Positions 20,140-32,170 of a stretch of 64,000 nucleotides of DNA are shown in pieces (position 1 is the first letter of the stretch; every line of letters begins with the position of its first letter). The notes under the pieces are model-generated. The model was not told the origin of the DNA. It ran no database searches and saw only the letters and a list, made by a program, of their open reading frames with translations. The translations under genes were made by a program, and so were the position numbers. This DNA is from Gnetum montanum (taxonomy: Eukaryota > Streptophyta > Gnetopsida > Gnetales > Gnetaceae): positions 147,461 through 211,460 of the forward strand of contig MNCI01024958.1 in assembly GCA_015680685.1 (NCBI GenBank), given 5' to 3'.

Positions 20140-21300
20140 ACTTGGAATGAATCCACTAGGATAGATGAGAGTACATCCCTTCATCATTTGACATAATCCC
20201 ACTCAAAAAGTCCTATCATTGGTTATTATCCCAACTCATCCATGCAAAAAGCACAATGTAGGGACCAACTATGAGAAAGCCTCATAGTAGGAAGAAGATG
20301 AGTTTGAAGCCTACTCTAAATGCAAGATCCTCTTCACCATCTTCCAACAACCACTCCCCAGTATGGCTTCTTTTGACTTGCCCTTCAAGGCATCATCCTA
20401 ACTTACTCAACCATCTTTACTAAGAGCAACTATGCCTACCCAACCCTATATTCACACAAGGGCCATCTCCAGGTCCCAAACGATGTAGGGACCCTATGTC
20501 TCACCTATTTTATTGTCATCCTTAGCATCAATCCAACCCATGTGCATGTGGCTTGCCCTAGTCACCATGCCCATAGCACAACCAATGCATCAAACACATC
20601 ATGTGGCTCCACAACTAGCAATCCAACCCTGTGTTGTGTAACCAATGCATGCCTAGCCAACATAACTAGCTGAAACATATCCAAGCTTGGATTTAGGTAT
20701 TCCAGCTAATCCAAAGTTTGACAAAAGAGGTGAGGTAACTCAAAGTTGCTTCCTTTGCTACTATGTTAACCTAGCATACCACAACAACAACTGCTATACA
20801 ACCCTTTATCATCAAGGTGCCACAACGTGCTGGCCCTACAACAACTACAAAACAAACATTTATTGTTAGGATGTCATAATGTGCTGGTCCCTCACCTACC
20901 TAAATCCTGATACTGGGAAATGTATTGGTCTCTTCTCCTGTAAGGGTCAACCTCGCCTACAACATGGGTAGACTGACTAGGTGGCAATGCAAGAGGCCAA
21001 ACAAGCACCTCACAATCAAAATGGCTAGGCAACAATGAGATCATAGAGCACTTGATCTACCAAAGCTATTCTCTAACCCTACAATCCCCATGGTTGAAGT
21101 GAAACCCATAACTAGCAAAGCACAATTGAGCACTAAAGCCCCTAAGCATGCCAAGCAAACCAAGCCCAAGTCCCCTCCACAAGAGATCCATCTCTTAGGT
21201 TGCATGGAGGAGGCCAAGGCCAACACAATGGTCAATGAAAAGGACTTTTTGGCTGCATTAGCCCAAGTAAAACAAAGACTCAAGTAAAAAAACACAATGC
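20140..21300 (+). pseudogene. gag: Tat-like gag (C-terminal half) of element G
   Basis: The translation is Pro/Gln/His-rich with a possible knuckle CFLCYYVNLAYHNNNC near 20740. It continues with EIHLLGCMEEAKA and the frame 21090-21287. A stretch LYDLVITSSTHQKAL follows beyond 21300. This order (disordered gag tail, then LYDLV.STHR.AL, then protease) is typical of Tat-lineage gag-PR. Stops break it repeatedly. Confidence 0.5.
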
Positions 21301-21304
21301 TAAG

Positions 21305-21797
21305 CTTGTATGACCTGGTTATAACCTCATCTACACACCAAAAAGCACTTGCCTAGACGTTGGCCTCCATTCCTATTACAGAGGACATCCGTGTAGATGA
21401 GAACACCATCCATGTAGTGATGTTGCTCCTGGCACCATAGGAATCAAGTTCAACATCCCTAGCATTTTGCAACAAGGTAATCAAGATCAACCTTGAATGA
21501 GGAAGGTCACAACAACTTCAATGTCTATTAGCATACACATTGGGCAATGCATCATCCACAGGGTGCACGTTGATGATGGTGTGGCAACAAATGTAGTTCT
21601 ATACATCGTCATTGACAAGCTAGACCTAACAAACAAGACAACAAAAATCAAGTGTCTAAAATCCTTCAATGGATCATGCATCACTATTAGGGGTACCATT
21701 AACATAGCCTTCATGGTAGGGGAGCAATTACCCACCTCTCCAAAATTCACCATTATAGAGGAGATGCTTAGCTTCAACTTGATCCTAGGTATCTAAG
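21305..21797 (+). pseudogene. Tat-like aspartic protease of element G
   Basis: A 99-codon open stretch (21497-21796) contains IHRVHVDDGVATNVVLYIVI, IKCLKSFNGSCITIRGTINI and LSFNLILGI. It aligns in pattern with Tat proteases (VLLDNGSALNVCPL..., V.AFDGS...GEI, FN.LLGRPWIH). The D-N-G triplet reads D-D-G here. The fragment ends just before the PWIH part, and no RT follows on this strand. It differs clearly from the D-type protease. Confidence 0.55.
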
Positions 21798-21859
21798 TAT
21801 CCAAATTAATTGAAATAAACACTAAGTATCCAAGTGTCTAGATTTACAAGTATTACAAA

Positions 21860-22778
21860 AATTGGCTTTCATGAGAACAAAATTGAATACCATGACAAAA
21901 ATTGACAACACAACTCCGCTGGTTGCTTTAAGATGATAAGAAAATCAAATGTTCCTAGGCAGTAGAGGTTCCTAAGGTTCTAAAGGATCTTCTCCTACCT
22001 CTGGTGCATGTAGCTATTATGATTGAGGCTATGGTTATGGCTATTTGACTATAGCTATAACTTCTGGTGAAAGATAGAAAGCATTTAGCAATGCTTTTAT
22101 CTTCTCCTCCTTACTCTTGGGATCATACATGGTCCATGCAGCATTGACAATGTGGGTAGGTATGGGAACATCCCAAGGATATGGCATTGTAGGGAACAAC
22201 TTCTTGACATTGATAAATCAAGCAATGAATTATTTTCATTTAATGTCAAATGCTTTGATTGCATTCCATAGCTCATAGTAGTCATTCATTCTTTTGGCGA
22301 AGTTCTCCATTGTTGATCTTTGATTTGTGAACTTTGCCTTGAGAACTACAAGTTTAGTGTTGGTTGTTTCCAACTTCTATTTTATTTCTTTATGGTACTT
22401 GAACTTAGCCTTGTGTAGAAGATATGAGTTGGCCACTTGTTTCTCAAATTCTGACCTCAGTCTTCTAGTGGTCAGCATTACTAGGTTTGAGTAACAGAGG
22501 TTGGTAGGCTTCATGTACTCTATCATCTCCTAGATCTATAGCTCCTTGAGGTGGATTTCAGTTTTTTTGTATTCATTTAATCCATCAAAGATGGGCTACC
22601 ATACATCACCTCCTTGTTGGAGCTGCTGGAGGAGCTGATTCATTTTTTCCTTCACCAGTTGGATATGTTTTTCATTTATCTCCTTCTACAAGCCATCCTA
22701 GTCCTTGGAGTGATTCTTAATACTTTCAAATTTGAGTATCTTATTTTTTTAGGTGACGATTTCAATTGTAGACTTCTA
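21860..22778 (-). pseudogene. Coiled-coil-like remnant fused to the integrase of element F
   Basis: On the - strand, from 22778 downwards, one frame gives a Lys/Glu/Leu/Gln-rich, helix-forming text (EKHIQLVKEKMNQLLQQLQQ, FEKQVANSYLLHKAKFKYHK, KLETTNTKLVVLKAKF). It is followed by PTMPYPWDVPIPTHIVNAAW and YDPKSKEEKIKALLNAFYLS. I do not recognise the family. It follows the truncated F integrase in the same orientation, in the place where some gypsy elements carry an extra 3' ORF, but the integrase breaks off mid-domain, so it could equally be a gag fragment of another element. Confidence 0.35.
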
Positions 22779-23560
22779 GTAGTTTTGGTTAGTATCTTTT
22801 TGATTTTCCTATTTGTAACCTTTACTTGACCATTGGCTTAGGGGTGGTAGGGTGTTAATTTATGTTTAACCCCCAAGCATTACATGAGCTTTTGAAAGGT
22901 AGTGCCTGTAAAATAAGTATCATTATTAGAAATAAGGGTAATGGCATCACAAACCTATTTATAACATTTTTTTATACAAATTGAGTAGTCATAGAAGATG
23001 TGTAATTAGTGAGGGATGTAGTTTTTTCTCATTTTATACAATAGTCAACAACAACTATGATGTACACCTTTGCATTTGAGATGGGTGTGATGGAATCCAT
23101 GAAGTCAATGCCCTAGATGTTGAAGGGCTTCAGTGATTGGATCAATTGTTTAGGTTCCTCCATACAAGTAGTCATTCCACCATCACATTGGTAGTGTTCA
23201 TAGGAGTGGACAAAGTGGTGAGTGTCCCTAATAAGTGTTGGCCAATAATACTTTGCCATGATAATCTTAACAATTATGTGTTTTCTAACATAGTGGCCCT
23301 CACCAGGACCCTCATGAGCATCCTGGAGAACTTAAAGTTGATCAACATCAACATTCCAACAAACTAGGCCATCAGTGCATACCTTGTAAAGGTGTCTGTT
23401 AATCTCCATGAAGCATTTTTCCTAGTGAAGAAACTATTGTTTTTTTCTATTGTTCCACTCCTGTGGCATCTTCTAAGTAAGAAGATAGGTGAGAATGTAA
23501 TCATACCAATTGGGTTCAGTGAGCATTTGTTTAGTTATAGCCTTGGAAAAAAGGAGTTCA
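22779..23560 (-). pseudogene. Integrase of element F (truncated)
   Basis: Zinc-finger text lies at about 23180-23340, and the core with the GIDFM-type start near 23100. The AITLISNNDTYF-like segment (22905-22945) follows, then EHKLTPYH, and it breaks at about 22779 soon after TNRKIKKI. Several stops are present. Confidence 0.65.
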
Positions 23561-25100
23561 TTAAGAAACTAATTTGATAGTGGGCTCTTCTTCTCTTTGT
23601 TGTCCCATCGTAATCAAGACAAGTGGTCAGCAATCATGTTCTTGGTTTCATTTTGATCTACCATCATAAGATCGAATTATTGTAAGATCACCAACCATAG
23701 TATGACATGAGGGCTTACCATTGGTTCATGATGAACCAAATTGCACTATGATTTATATGCATAAACACCTTGTATCCAAGCACATATTGCCTGAATTTTT
23801 CCAAGGTGAACATCACTACCATCAATTCTTTAGCTATTATTATGTAGTTTAGTTATGCAACCATAATGCTTCTGCTTGCATAATGAATATAGTAAGGACA
23901 TTTCTAATCTTGCAACTACATGAGCATGACTTCCTAGGCACTATTTGATGCATTTTTCATGATGTTAAAAGGTTTGAACTAGTCAGGTGCTCATTGATTT
24001 GGAGTTTTCACAAGCTTTTGCTTGAGCTATTGGAATGCACATTTGCATTCCTTGGTCTAGAAAAATCAAGCATCCTTCTTTGTCAACTCCACTAATGGTT
24101 TAGTGATCATAGAGAAATTTTCAATGAATCATCATTAGTAGCTAAAGTGTCTAAGAAATGATCTCACATCTTTGATAGTTTCTAGCTATCTAGTAATTCC
24201 TTAGATGACCATTATTTTTTTAGGTTTCACCTTGATTCCATTTTCTAAGATGTTATGCCTTTGAACAACGCCTTCCTAGACCATCAAGTGGATTTTTTGC
24301 TAGTTGAGCCAAAGGTTTGTATCCACACACCTTTTTAGCACTTGCTAAAGATGGTCTATGACTTGCCCAAATGTAGCCCCATAGGTGGAGAAGTCATCCA
24401 TGAAAACTTCCATCTCACTACCAATCTACTGTTGGAAGATGCTTAGGACAAATTTTGCAATTTAGTAGGGGTATTTCTAAGGCCAAATGACATATTTTTG
24501 TATGCATAAGTCCCCCAGGGATTTGTGAATGTTGTTTTGGCTAGATCTTCTCATGCGATCTAAATTTGGTTACAACCATTATAACCATCCAAAAAGCTAT
24601 AGTAGCAATGCCTAAAAATGGTGTCTAACACCTAGTTCAAAAATGACAATGGAAAGTGATCTTTGTATGTTGCCATGTTCAACATCCTAAAATTGATGTA
24701 GAACCTCTATTTGCCATCTTTCTTTAGCACCATCACAAGTGGGCTAACCCACTCAATATCCATAACGGGATAGATGAGCCTCACCTTGAGGAATTGTTCA
24801 CTTTTCTCTTTGACAATTTGCTTCAATTTGGGGTTCAACAACCACTATGGCTACCTCTTTGGCTTCATGGAAGGATCTATGTAGATGCAGTGCTGGAATA
24901 TCCTAGGATTAATCCCAATGAGTTTAGGATATGATCAAGCAAAGGCTATTGGCCATTTGTTGACCACCTCCAACAACTTATTTTTCTACACAAGAGTAAG
25001 ATTGGCATTGATAATAATTGGCCTACCATTTTTTAGAAAATCATACTCCATTTTAGTCAATAGAGTTTTTAACTAAAGGGGCTTCTATTTATAACTTTTA
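23560..25100 (-). pseudogene. pol: RNase H and reverse transcriptase of element F
   Basis: The RT core contains WVSPLVMVLKKDGKWRF, YKDHFPLSF and FLDGYNGCNQI, a FMDD-type box at 24393-24404, and the thumb with GIKVKPKKIMVI. RNase H follows towards lower coordinates, with the TDHSAIWF-like text near 23750. Stops and frameshifts prevent any long frame. Confidence 0.75.
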
Positions 25101-25474
25101 GGATTCTCCAACTCTCCCTAGTTGGTGTCATCAAGTTCATCATCAAAGAGTTGGCAATGAACTTGCTCTAGTTCATCCATGCCTTTAATGTAGGCACTCA
25201 TAAGGCTCTCAGTTGATTTCATGAATATTGTTAAATTGCATTCTATATTAGATATTAGCCACTTAGTGCCCTCCTATTTTGTGGCTACTACATATAGGAA
25301 CCTTTGAATTTTCATAAAATCGGCACACTATCTACATGTTGTGATTGATGTGCTTTTCATGATCCATAATTTCTAGAAATAGTTGCACTTTGTATCACTC
25401 TATGTAATCCATGGAACATGCTTCCTCTTGATCTTTCCAAAATTATTTTCCTTGAAAATTTCCAAGGAGAGGTC

Positions 25475-25712
25475 TCAAATTCTCAACCATGCATCTATTA
25501 TGCTTAGCCAAGTCTTTTCCATGATGATTGGGAAGTCCCCCTTGCAATTATTTACATGAATCACTAGAAAGTTAGTAGGATAGGACCACCCATAGATGGT
25601 GGTTACAATGTCCTCCACCAATCCCAAGGAAACGGTGATGGACTGATCTACCAAATCAAGATGAGTGTTGCTCTTCTTGAGTGGAGGTAGGATCCAGACT
25701 TTGTACAAATAA
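25475..25712 (-). pseudogene. Protease C-terminal part of element F
   Basis: A 77-codon open stretch reads MYKVWILPPLKKSNTHLDLV, LGLVEDIVTTIYGWSYPTNF and GDFPIIMEKTWLSIIDAW. The active-site loop upstream of 25712 is absent because the element breaks there. Confidence 0.75.
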
Positions 25713-27733
25713 GTTAATAAAATGCTTCACATGGGGAAAGGTTATAACAAGATTTAATGTTTTGAAGTGGTGAAATGAAGATTACCAAAAACTAAGAAAG
25801 ATACCACAATCATCCAAAATTCATTCTATCCACAATATACCAAGCAAGGAGAACTCAACAATGAAGGACTCAATAAGGTAAATGTAAATATGACATGATC
25901 AAAAGAATCAATAGAGATCTAGAAGCATAGAAACTAAGAAATCCAACTTAGGGGCTAAATCAAAGACTCAAACTTCACAAAATCCAAGTTTATTACAAAA
26001 ATGGACTTGTAGGAAAGACATCTTGGAAACCCAAGAGACATGTTGAAATCCTAAGAGATGTCTTGGTTTGTGATGACATGTCTCAAGGAAGATGTTTCTG
26101 GATTGGAGAAGACATCTCTAATTTGGAGGAGACTTCTTGGTAGATATGTCCTATGATCGAGTAAGACATCTTGGGGAAGACATCTTGACAAGAATACTAG
26201 GATTTGGGAGAGACATCTGGCAATGATCTAGGACATTTTATTCAGCTAGGAAAGACCAAGAAATAGCTGAGAAATACTTTAGAATGATTAGATTATGTAT
26301 GGAACAACACAGAAGGGCTTAATAGGCCTAGAATATGAATTGACTAGGAAAGAGGATAACCCAAAAATAGATATATAAAGAGAGAATAGAATTTGGTATA
26401 ATCATAAGACTGGAAAAAGCTTAATATAAAAAAGAATAATACAATACACCAACATCATAAAATACCGAGGGAAAGAAGAATCCAAGCCAAACCAATATGC
26501 AAACAAAATCTATTACAAAAACATGTCAAGATCAAAATAGGAAAAATGGATTTGGTAAGCTAACTCAGTGGGATAATCAACATTAGAAAAAAATCTAATT
26601 TAACCATCATGGAAATCAACACATCTTCCAAAAATCCAAAAACACAGCTTCATATGAATTCAACACTAATTCATTAATCAATCACAATTAATTGAGTGTA
26701 TGAATGACAAAACCCAATCCCATAAAAATTGTTGGATATATTCAGATATATTCTTACAATTATCATACCCAAAATCTGTAGAAAATAGTAAGATATATAC
26801 ACATAAAAATTCCATCACACCACATTCCATCTATACAAAAAAAACCCTTTAGACCACAAATAATATCATAATCATAAGACAAAAGAAAACAATACCTATC
26901 CCACATGTGTGCATAGATCCTATAGCCATAAATGGGGAAAAAGCTAAGATAAATCACCTCTTAATTCGAATGATGAAAAACTACAAAAAGGAGAGAAGTA
27001 AGCAAAAAAGGTTCAAGTAATTGACACAACTAATTTGAAATCCCATAACACTTCTCAACTTCAATATCCCAGCACCTTTCCTAGATCATCAAAGTGTGTG
27101 GAAGAATTGAACCATGGGAGTTTTTAGTGAAGATTGACTAGAAACCATAGAACGAAAGAAAACATTAACTATCCAAACTTCCACAAAGCTAAAAGAAAAC
27201 TACCAAAAATCTTTTCCATCCTAAATGTAAATTTCTTTCCCATTCATGTAACTCTCTCTTTCATAAAATCCTACATTGCTAAAATAATGTATCAAAACCT
27301 CTTAATAAAGAAAATAAGAAAAAGCTAAATATAATTAAATATCTAAAACATACATGTAGACATATATGAATCATCAATCACATATCTATTCACTTATACC
27401 ATTCACTCTTAGAATAAATTGATAATATTAATTAAACAAATCATTAATTATAGGCCATGCCATTCTCCCAACCAATCTGATGAGATCCTACCATACTCAA
27501 CAATAGGATTAGTGCATACCTACTAGATGATAATAAAAGAAAATATATGAATGATTAAATATTAAGAATTACATAACATTAACCAAAAATCTGAAAAACC
27601 CAAGGCTTATCATCAACATAATGCACAAAATATATCAAACCAACAAAACATATAAACATACAAGTGCAAGCATAACATTCTATACAAAAAAAATCATTTA
27701 TACCAAGGATATCTAAAACTATGGCTTATTACA
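25713..27733 (-). repeat. LTR of a Tekay/Del-type chromovirus (copy 1), 3' border uncertain
   Basis: On the - strand it starts TGTAATAAGCCATAG directly after a purine tract (27734-27747, AAGGGGAGAAGGA), the usual TGTAACA start of these LTRs. The segment 25990-26210 repeats AAGACATCTT/AGACATGT-like words about ten times. I set the far end at the junction with element F; it may be shorter. Confidence 0.5.
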
Positions 27734-27747
27734 TCCTTCTCCCCTTA

Positions 27748-28655
27748 ATAATATTCCTTCTAGAAGATTTTAGGATGTGAAGAACTCAAATCAGACTCAA
27801 ACCCTCAAATAGCCACTTGTGAACCATGACAATTCCACAAAACCTTTACCATGGGAACTATCTTGCTACACAACTATCACTCTATCTAATCCAAGATCCT
27901 AATGGAATGTTCAATGTATGAGGCATCTACCTAGAGCTACACCTCATTCTAGTCAACAACATGACTTTTGTTAGGCACATACTTCCATAGCAAAGAAACA
28001 TGAAATATATCATGCATGCTTGAAAGCTATGATGGTAGACCAAGATGGTATGCAACCTCTCCTATGCACAAAAGGACATCAAATGGATCAATGCAGTAAG
28101 GTGCAATCTTATGTTTCAAAATTCATTAAACCTTTCAACACAAAGGCCTAAATAAATACTTTGTCACTAATATCAAAATCAACAGGTCTTCTCTTGTGGT
28201 TTGTGTAGTTTGTCTTATGGTCCTGAGCTACCCTCAGCCATTTACAAACCTCACTAATATGTGTTGTCATCCTCAACACAACATCTGAACTGATGCACTA
28301 CCTATCCTCAATGGTATTCCAATACAAGGAAGTCTTGCAATGTCTCCCATATAAGACTTCGTATGATGCTACTTTCAAACTAGCCTGATAACTGTTGTTA
28401 TAAGCAAGCTCTACCAACAACAATAAATTCTTCCAACTATCGATAAACTACAATGTGCAAGACCGAAGCATGTCCTCCAATACCTGGTTGACTCTGTTTA
28501 CCTAGCTGTTAGTCTATGGATGATAAGCTAAACTCACAATCAACTTACTACCTAGGCTATCCATGAATGCATGCCAAAATTGAGAAGTGAATTTGGAATC
28601 ATGGTCTGAGACAATCTTAATAGGAACACCATGTAGTCGTATGATCTTAGAAATG
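27748..28655 (-). pseudogene. Integrase C-terminal half and chromodomain of a Tekay/Del gypsy, copy 1
   Basis: The - strand text runs LHGVPIKIVSDHDSKFTSQF (second catalytic Asp present), LGSKLIVSLAYHPQT, NRVNQVLEDMLRSC and ELAYNNSYQASL. A GPF-type module follows, then PMVKVLWNCHGSQVA with FESDLSSSHPKIF (about 27760-27860), a chromodomain-like tail. It breaks at 28655, upstream of the first catalytic Asp. Stops are frequent. Confidence 0.75.
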
Positions 28656-29080
28656 AATAAAGCTAAATATAATTAAATATCTAAAGCATACATCTAGACA
28701 TATATGAATAATCAATCACATATCTATTTGCTTATACCATGCTCTCTTAGAAAAAATTGATAATATTAATTAAATAAACAATTAATTATAGGTCATGCCA
28801 CGCTCCCAACCAATCTCATGAGATTTTACCACAGTGAACAACAAGATTAGTGCATAAATGCATGATGATAAAAAAAGAAAATACGTGAATAATTAAATAT
28901 TAAGGATTACATAACATTAATCAAGAATATGAAAAACCTAAGGCTCATCATTAATATCATCAACATAATGCATAAAATATACCAAACCAACTAAACATAT
29001 AAACGTACAAGTGCAAGCATAAGATCCTTCACAAAAAAAATCATATGTACCAAGGATGTCCAAAAATAGGGGTTGTTACA
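28656..29080 (-). repeat. Truncated chromovirus LTR (copy 2)
   Basis: It starts (- strand) TGTAACAACCCCTATTTTTG after the purine tract at 29081-29094 (AAGGTGGGAAGGA). It matches 27320-27733 base by base with moderate divergence and stops where copy 1's integrase begins, so two 3' ends lie in tandem. Confidence 0.7.
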
Positions 29081-29674
29081 TCCTTCCCACCTTAAGAATC
29101 TTCCTCTTGGAAGATTTCAATATGGAAAGAATGAAAATCAAAATCACGCTCCTAAATAGCCTCTTTGAACCATGATGATCCCACAAAACCATTATCATGA
29201 GAACTAAACTGTTGCACTACTAGTGCTCCATCTAATCTAAGATCCTAATGGGATGTTCAATGTATAAGGCATCCACCTAGAGCTACCCCTTAGTCCAATC
29301 AACAACATGACTAGCATCGGGCATATACTTTTGTAGCATGGAGACATGAAACACATCATGCATGCTTAAAAGTTATGGTGGTAGACCAACATGGTATGGA
29401 ACCTCTCCTATACACTAAAGGACATCAAATGGACCAATGTAATGAGGTGCAAGCTTACCTTTTTGACTAAAATGTATCAAACCTTTTAGCAGGGAGACCT
29501 ATATAAACACTTTGTCACTAATAGCAAACTCAAGAGGCCTCCTCTTGCAGTTTGCATAGCTTGCCTGATGATTTTGAGATGCTCCCAACCATTCACAAAC
29601 CTCTCTAATCTATGTTGCCATCCTCAATACAACATCAGAACTAATGTGTTGCCTATTCTCAATCGTATCATAAC

Positions 29675-30459
29675 ACAAGTGATGGGACGCGATATCGCGT
29701 ATGCAATATCGCAGTGCGTCGCCAAGTCTATAAATAAGAGACAACTCTCCCTTGTTTACTCATCTAGATCTAGACCCTTAGTGAAACTCTGGCAGTTTTA
29801 CCTCTCCAGAGATAGAATATTTTCCATGTGCCCACAGTAGGAGCTCCAAAGTGAACGGATCCTTATTCGAGCAAATATTGTACTTGAACACATGTTTGTG
29901 TATGGCAATAAAGACGAACTTCTTGGATAAACCTTGCAGTGCATGGAATAGGCTAATTAGGATTTTATTTACTGTTATTTACTATTTATCATTTAAATGC
30001 TTTATTAGTAATTAATTCTCTCTCAACCCTTCTCTCCTAGTTAAGTGCCTCAGTACGACCGCTTCGAGCATGTGCGTTACGCTTGGTGATCCCAGCAACG
30101 ATTAGCATTTGGTAACCAAGGTTGCATTGGTTCAGGATGTGAACGGTAAGTGGGAACGGATGCTAACGCTAGGTTAATTTAGACTTAGTTAGTTAGTTAA
30201 AGTTAGTAATTAGTCTCTTCACCCTTCACCTTATCAGCATAGGAGATAAAATCGAAAAGCTATAAAAATCATATACCTCAGAATTACTTAACCATACACT
30301 GTGACAACCACAAGTAAGTCTGGGAAGACAACGAATAATTAACCTTAAGTGTTCCATGAGGTGTGTAGGCACTTAGTCTGCTGAGTTCGACCAGATTTCA
30401 TGTGTTACGCTCGTATTCGTATGGTTGAGTGTAAGGGTACCTCACCACTCATCAATAAG
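29675..30459 (+). mobile_element. TGATGAG solo LTR in the chromovirus integrase
   Basis: The LTR is 29680-30454 (775 bp), from TGATGGGACGCG to CACCACTCATCA. The flanks are ACAAG (29675-29679) and ATAAG (30455-30459), a duplication with one C-to-T. Joining the flanks restores the integrase text seen in copy 1 at about 28330. The palindrome lies near 29690-29713, TATA box TATAAATA at 29729-29736. Confidence 0.85.
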
Positions 30460-30742
30460 GGAGTCCTATGGGGTCTCCTATACAAGACTTTGTACAGTGA
30501 TGCCTTCAAACTAGCTTCATAAGTATTATTATAAGCAAACTCTGCCAATGATAATAGATTACTCCAACTATCATTAAACTACAAGGCACAAGATTGAAGC
30601 ATGTTTTCCAATACTTATTTGACTCTCTCAACCTAGCTATCAATTTATAGATGATAGGCCAAACTCATGTTCAACCTAGGGCCTAAGTTGTCCATGAATG
30701 CATGTCAAAGGCAAGAAGTGAATTTGGCATTACCATCTAAGA

Positions 30743-31274
30743 TAATCTATAACATCCCATTTTCATATGTCATGAAAAACATCAAATATGCATTATATTA
30801 GACATTATGCATAAAGAAAATAATAGAGAAAGTGCAGAAAGAGAAAGAAAAGAATGCTTTATTGATTTGGAATAGTGTATCTAGATCATACTTTGAGAGT
30901 GTTCCTTGAGGTTTTCTTCCTTTGGCATCTATCCCTTAGAGGCAATCGAGCACTGCAACCATGGTTAAGCCTATTATTGACTAGAATGGATGGCCAGTCC
31001 TCTTCCTATCTTGCTTCACCTAGCTCCTGGGACTTGCCTATGTTGGCTTCACCACTCCATGCCTGGCATGACCTCTAAACCTGAGTATAAATTCCTTAGG
31101 TCAAACCCCCAAAGGTTACCTTAAGAGACATGTCTATTATTACAATGCACCCTTTTAGATCTCAATTACAACTATCCTTTCAGGTCTTTTTATGATAACA
31201 ATAACACTTGTTATGAAGAGGCACCGTCTCTCTTATGTAGCAACATCATTTGGAAATGGGGACATGACACAATC
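30743..31274 (-). mobile_element. 520-bp solo LTR-like element with inverted termini, copy 1
   Basis: The element is about 30748-31269. On the - strand it starts TGTCATGTCCCCATTT and ends ATGGGATGTTATA. The flanks are TAATC (30743-30747) and CAATC (31270-31274), with one mismatch. The two ends are reverse-complementary over about 20 bases (TATAACATCCCATTTTCATA against TGTCATGTCCCCATTTCCAA). It is homologous in inverse to 38485-39004. A TATA-like TTTATAC and an A/T-rich 3' part favour an LTR over a MITE. Confidence 0.65.
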
Positions 31275-31430
31275 TTAGCATGAACACCATGCAATCATAT
31301 AATCTCAAAGATAAACATCTATGCAACATCCTTTGCACTAGCCAAAGTTTTTTAGCTAAGAAATAAGTTGACTTAGTCAACAAGTCCACCACAACAAGAA
31401 TGGCATTCTTTCTACCCCTAGTGTAAGGTA

Positions 31431-31782
31431 TCCCAGTAATGTTCCAATTTACATTAAAATATTTGATAAATTAAAACTTGGTTACAATCCTACATATTCC
31501 TCATGAAAAAGACATGGTGAGTAGAATTATTCCGCAAGATATAGATTCTTACCTAAAAGCTCATGTATTCAATACTTTGACTGCTATAATTAAGTCATAC
31601 TCAGTATTGTTATCCTTATAAAATCCATTATAGCTATTGAAATATATGATTTTTAAAGGCTAACCAAGGCAAGTACACAAGGGAGAAACAAAATTTGAAA
31701 GAAAAAAAGTTATGAATTCTAAGGAATATAATTTATAGGGCATAAATTCCAAGCTAGAACCACAAAAAAACCCATCCACTTT
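31431..31782. other. Unassigned stretch between chromovirus and copia remnants
   Basis: AT-rich. I see no motif, repeat or supported ORF. Confidence 0.4.
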
Positions 31783-32170
31783 TTGATATATTAACAATCA
31801 ATGCTCAAGACCTATAACTAGGTATAGATCAATATTTATCTCCCTTACAAGCTATGATGATGGGGGTGTTACCTTTGGAAACAACAACAAGGCTTACATC
31901 AAAGGAAAAGATACAATTGGAGATAATAATTATTCTAAAATTAATAATGTACTTTATGTTGTAGGATTATAGCATAGTTTGTCAAGTGTTAGTCAGTTTT
32001 GTCATGATGGTAAATGTGGATTATTTCAAGCTAACCATTGTATCATTAAGGACTCTAAATTTAATGAGGTGACTCTTATGAGGCATAGATCAAGTAATGT
32101 GTATCATTGATAATTGTGATTTAAGTATATATAACTTAAAGTGTTTAATCAACAAATTAGACAACACCTC
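31783..32170 (+). pseudogene. Copia protease C-terminus and GAG-pre-integrase region
   Basis: YINNQCSRPITRYRSIFI aligns with the copia protease motif YLDSGCSRHMTG; the catalytic D-S-G reads N-N-Q. It continues TSYDDGGVTFGNNNKAYIKG, INNVLYVVGL and SSVSQFCHDGKC, then the pre-integrase segment. No gag is visible upstream. Confidence 0.7.

Larger units (their letters stand above)
22779..25712 (-). mobile_element. Element F: inverted D-type gypsy fragment (PR-RT-RH-IN)
   Basis: The order on the - strand is protease C-terminus (25712-25475), linker, RT (about 25050-24140), RNase H (about 24130-23560), IN zinc finger and core (about 23410-22779). It matches element D segment by segment and lacks D's two LTR insertions, so it serves as the empty-site reference for LTRs B and E. 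It is truncated at the left inside IN and at the right inside PR. Confidence 0.8.
29095..31430 (-). pseudogene. Integrase and chromodomain of a Tekay/Del gypsy, copy 2, split by two insertions
   Basis: The chromodomain tail lies at about 29100-29210. The IN C-terminal half is at 29210-29679 and 30460-30747. The start of the core, with GIPYTRGRKNAILVVVDLLT, is at 31270-31430. Copy 1 gives the uninterrupted reference for both insertion points. It contains many stops. Confidence 0.75.
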
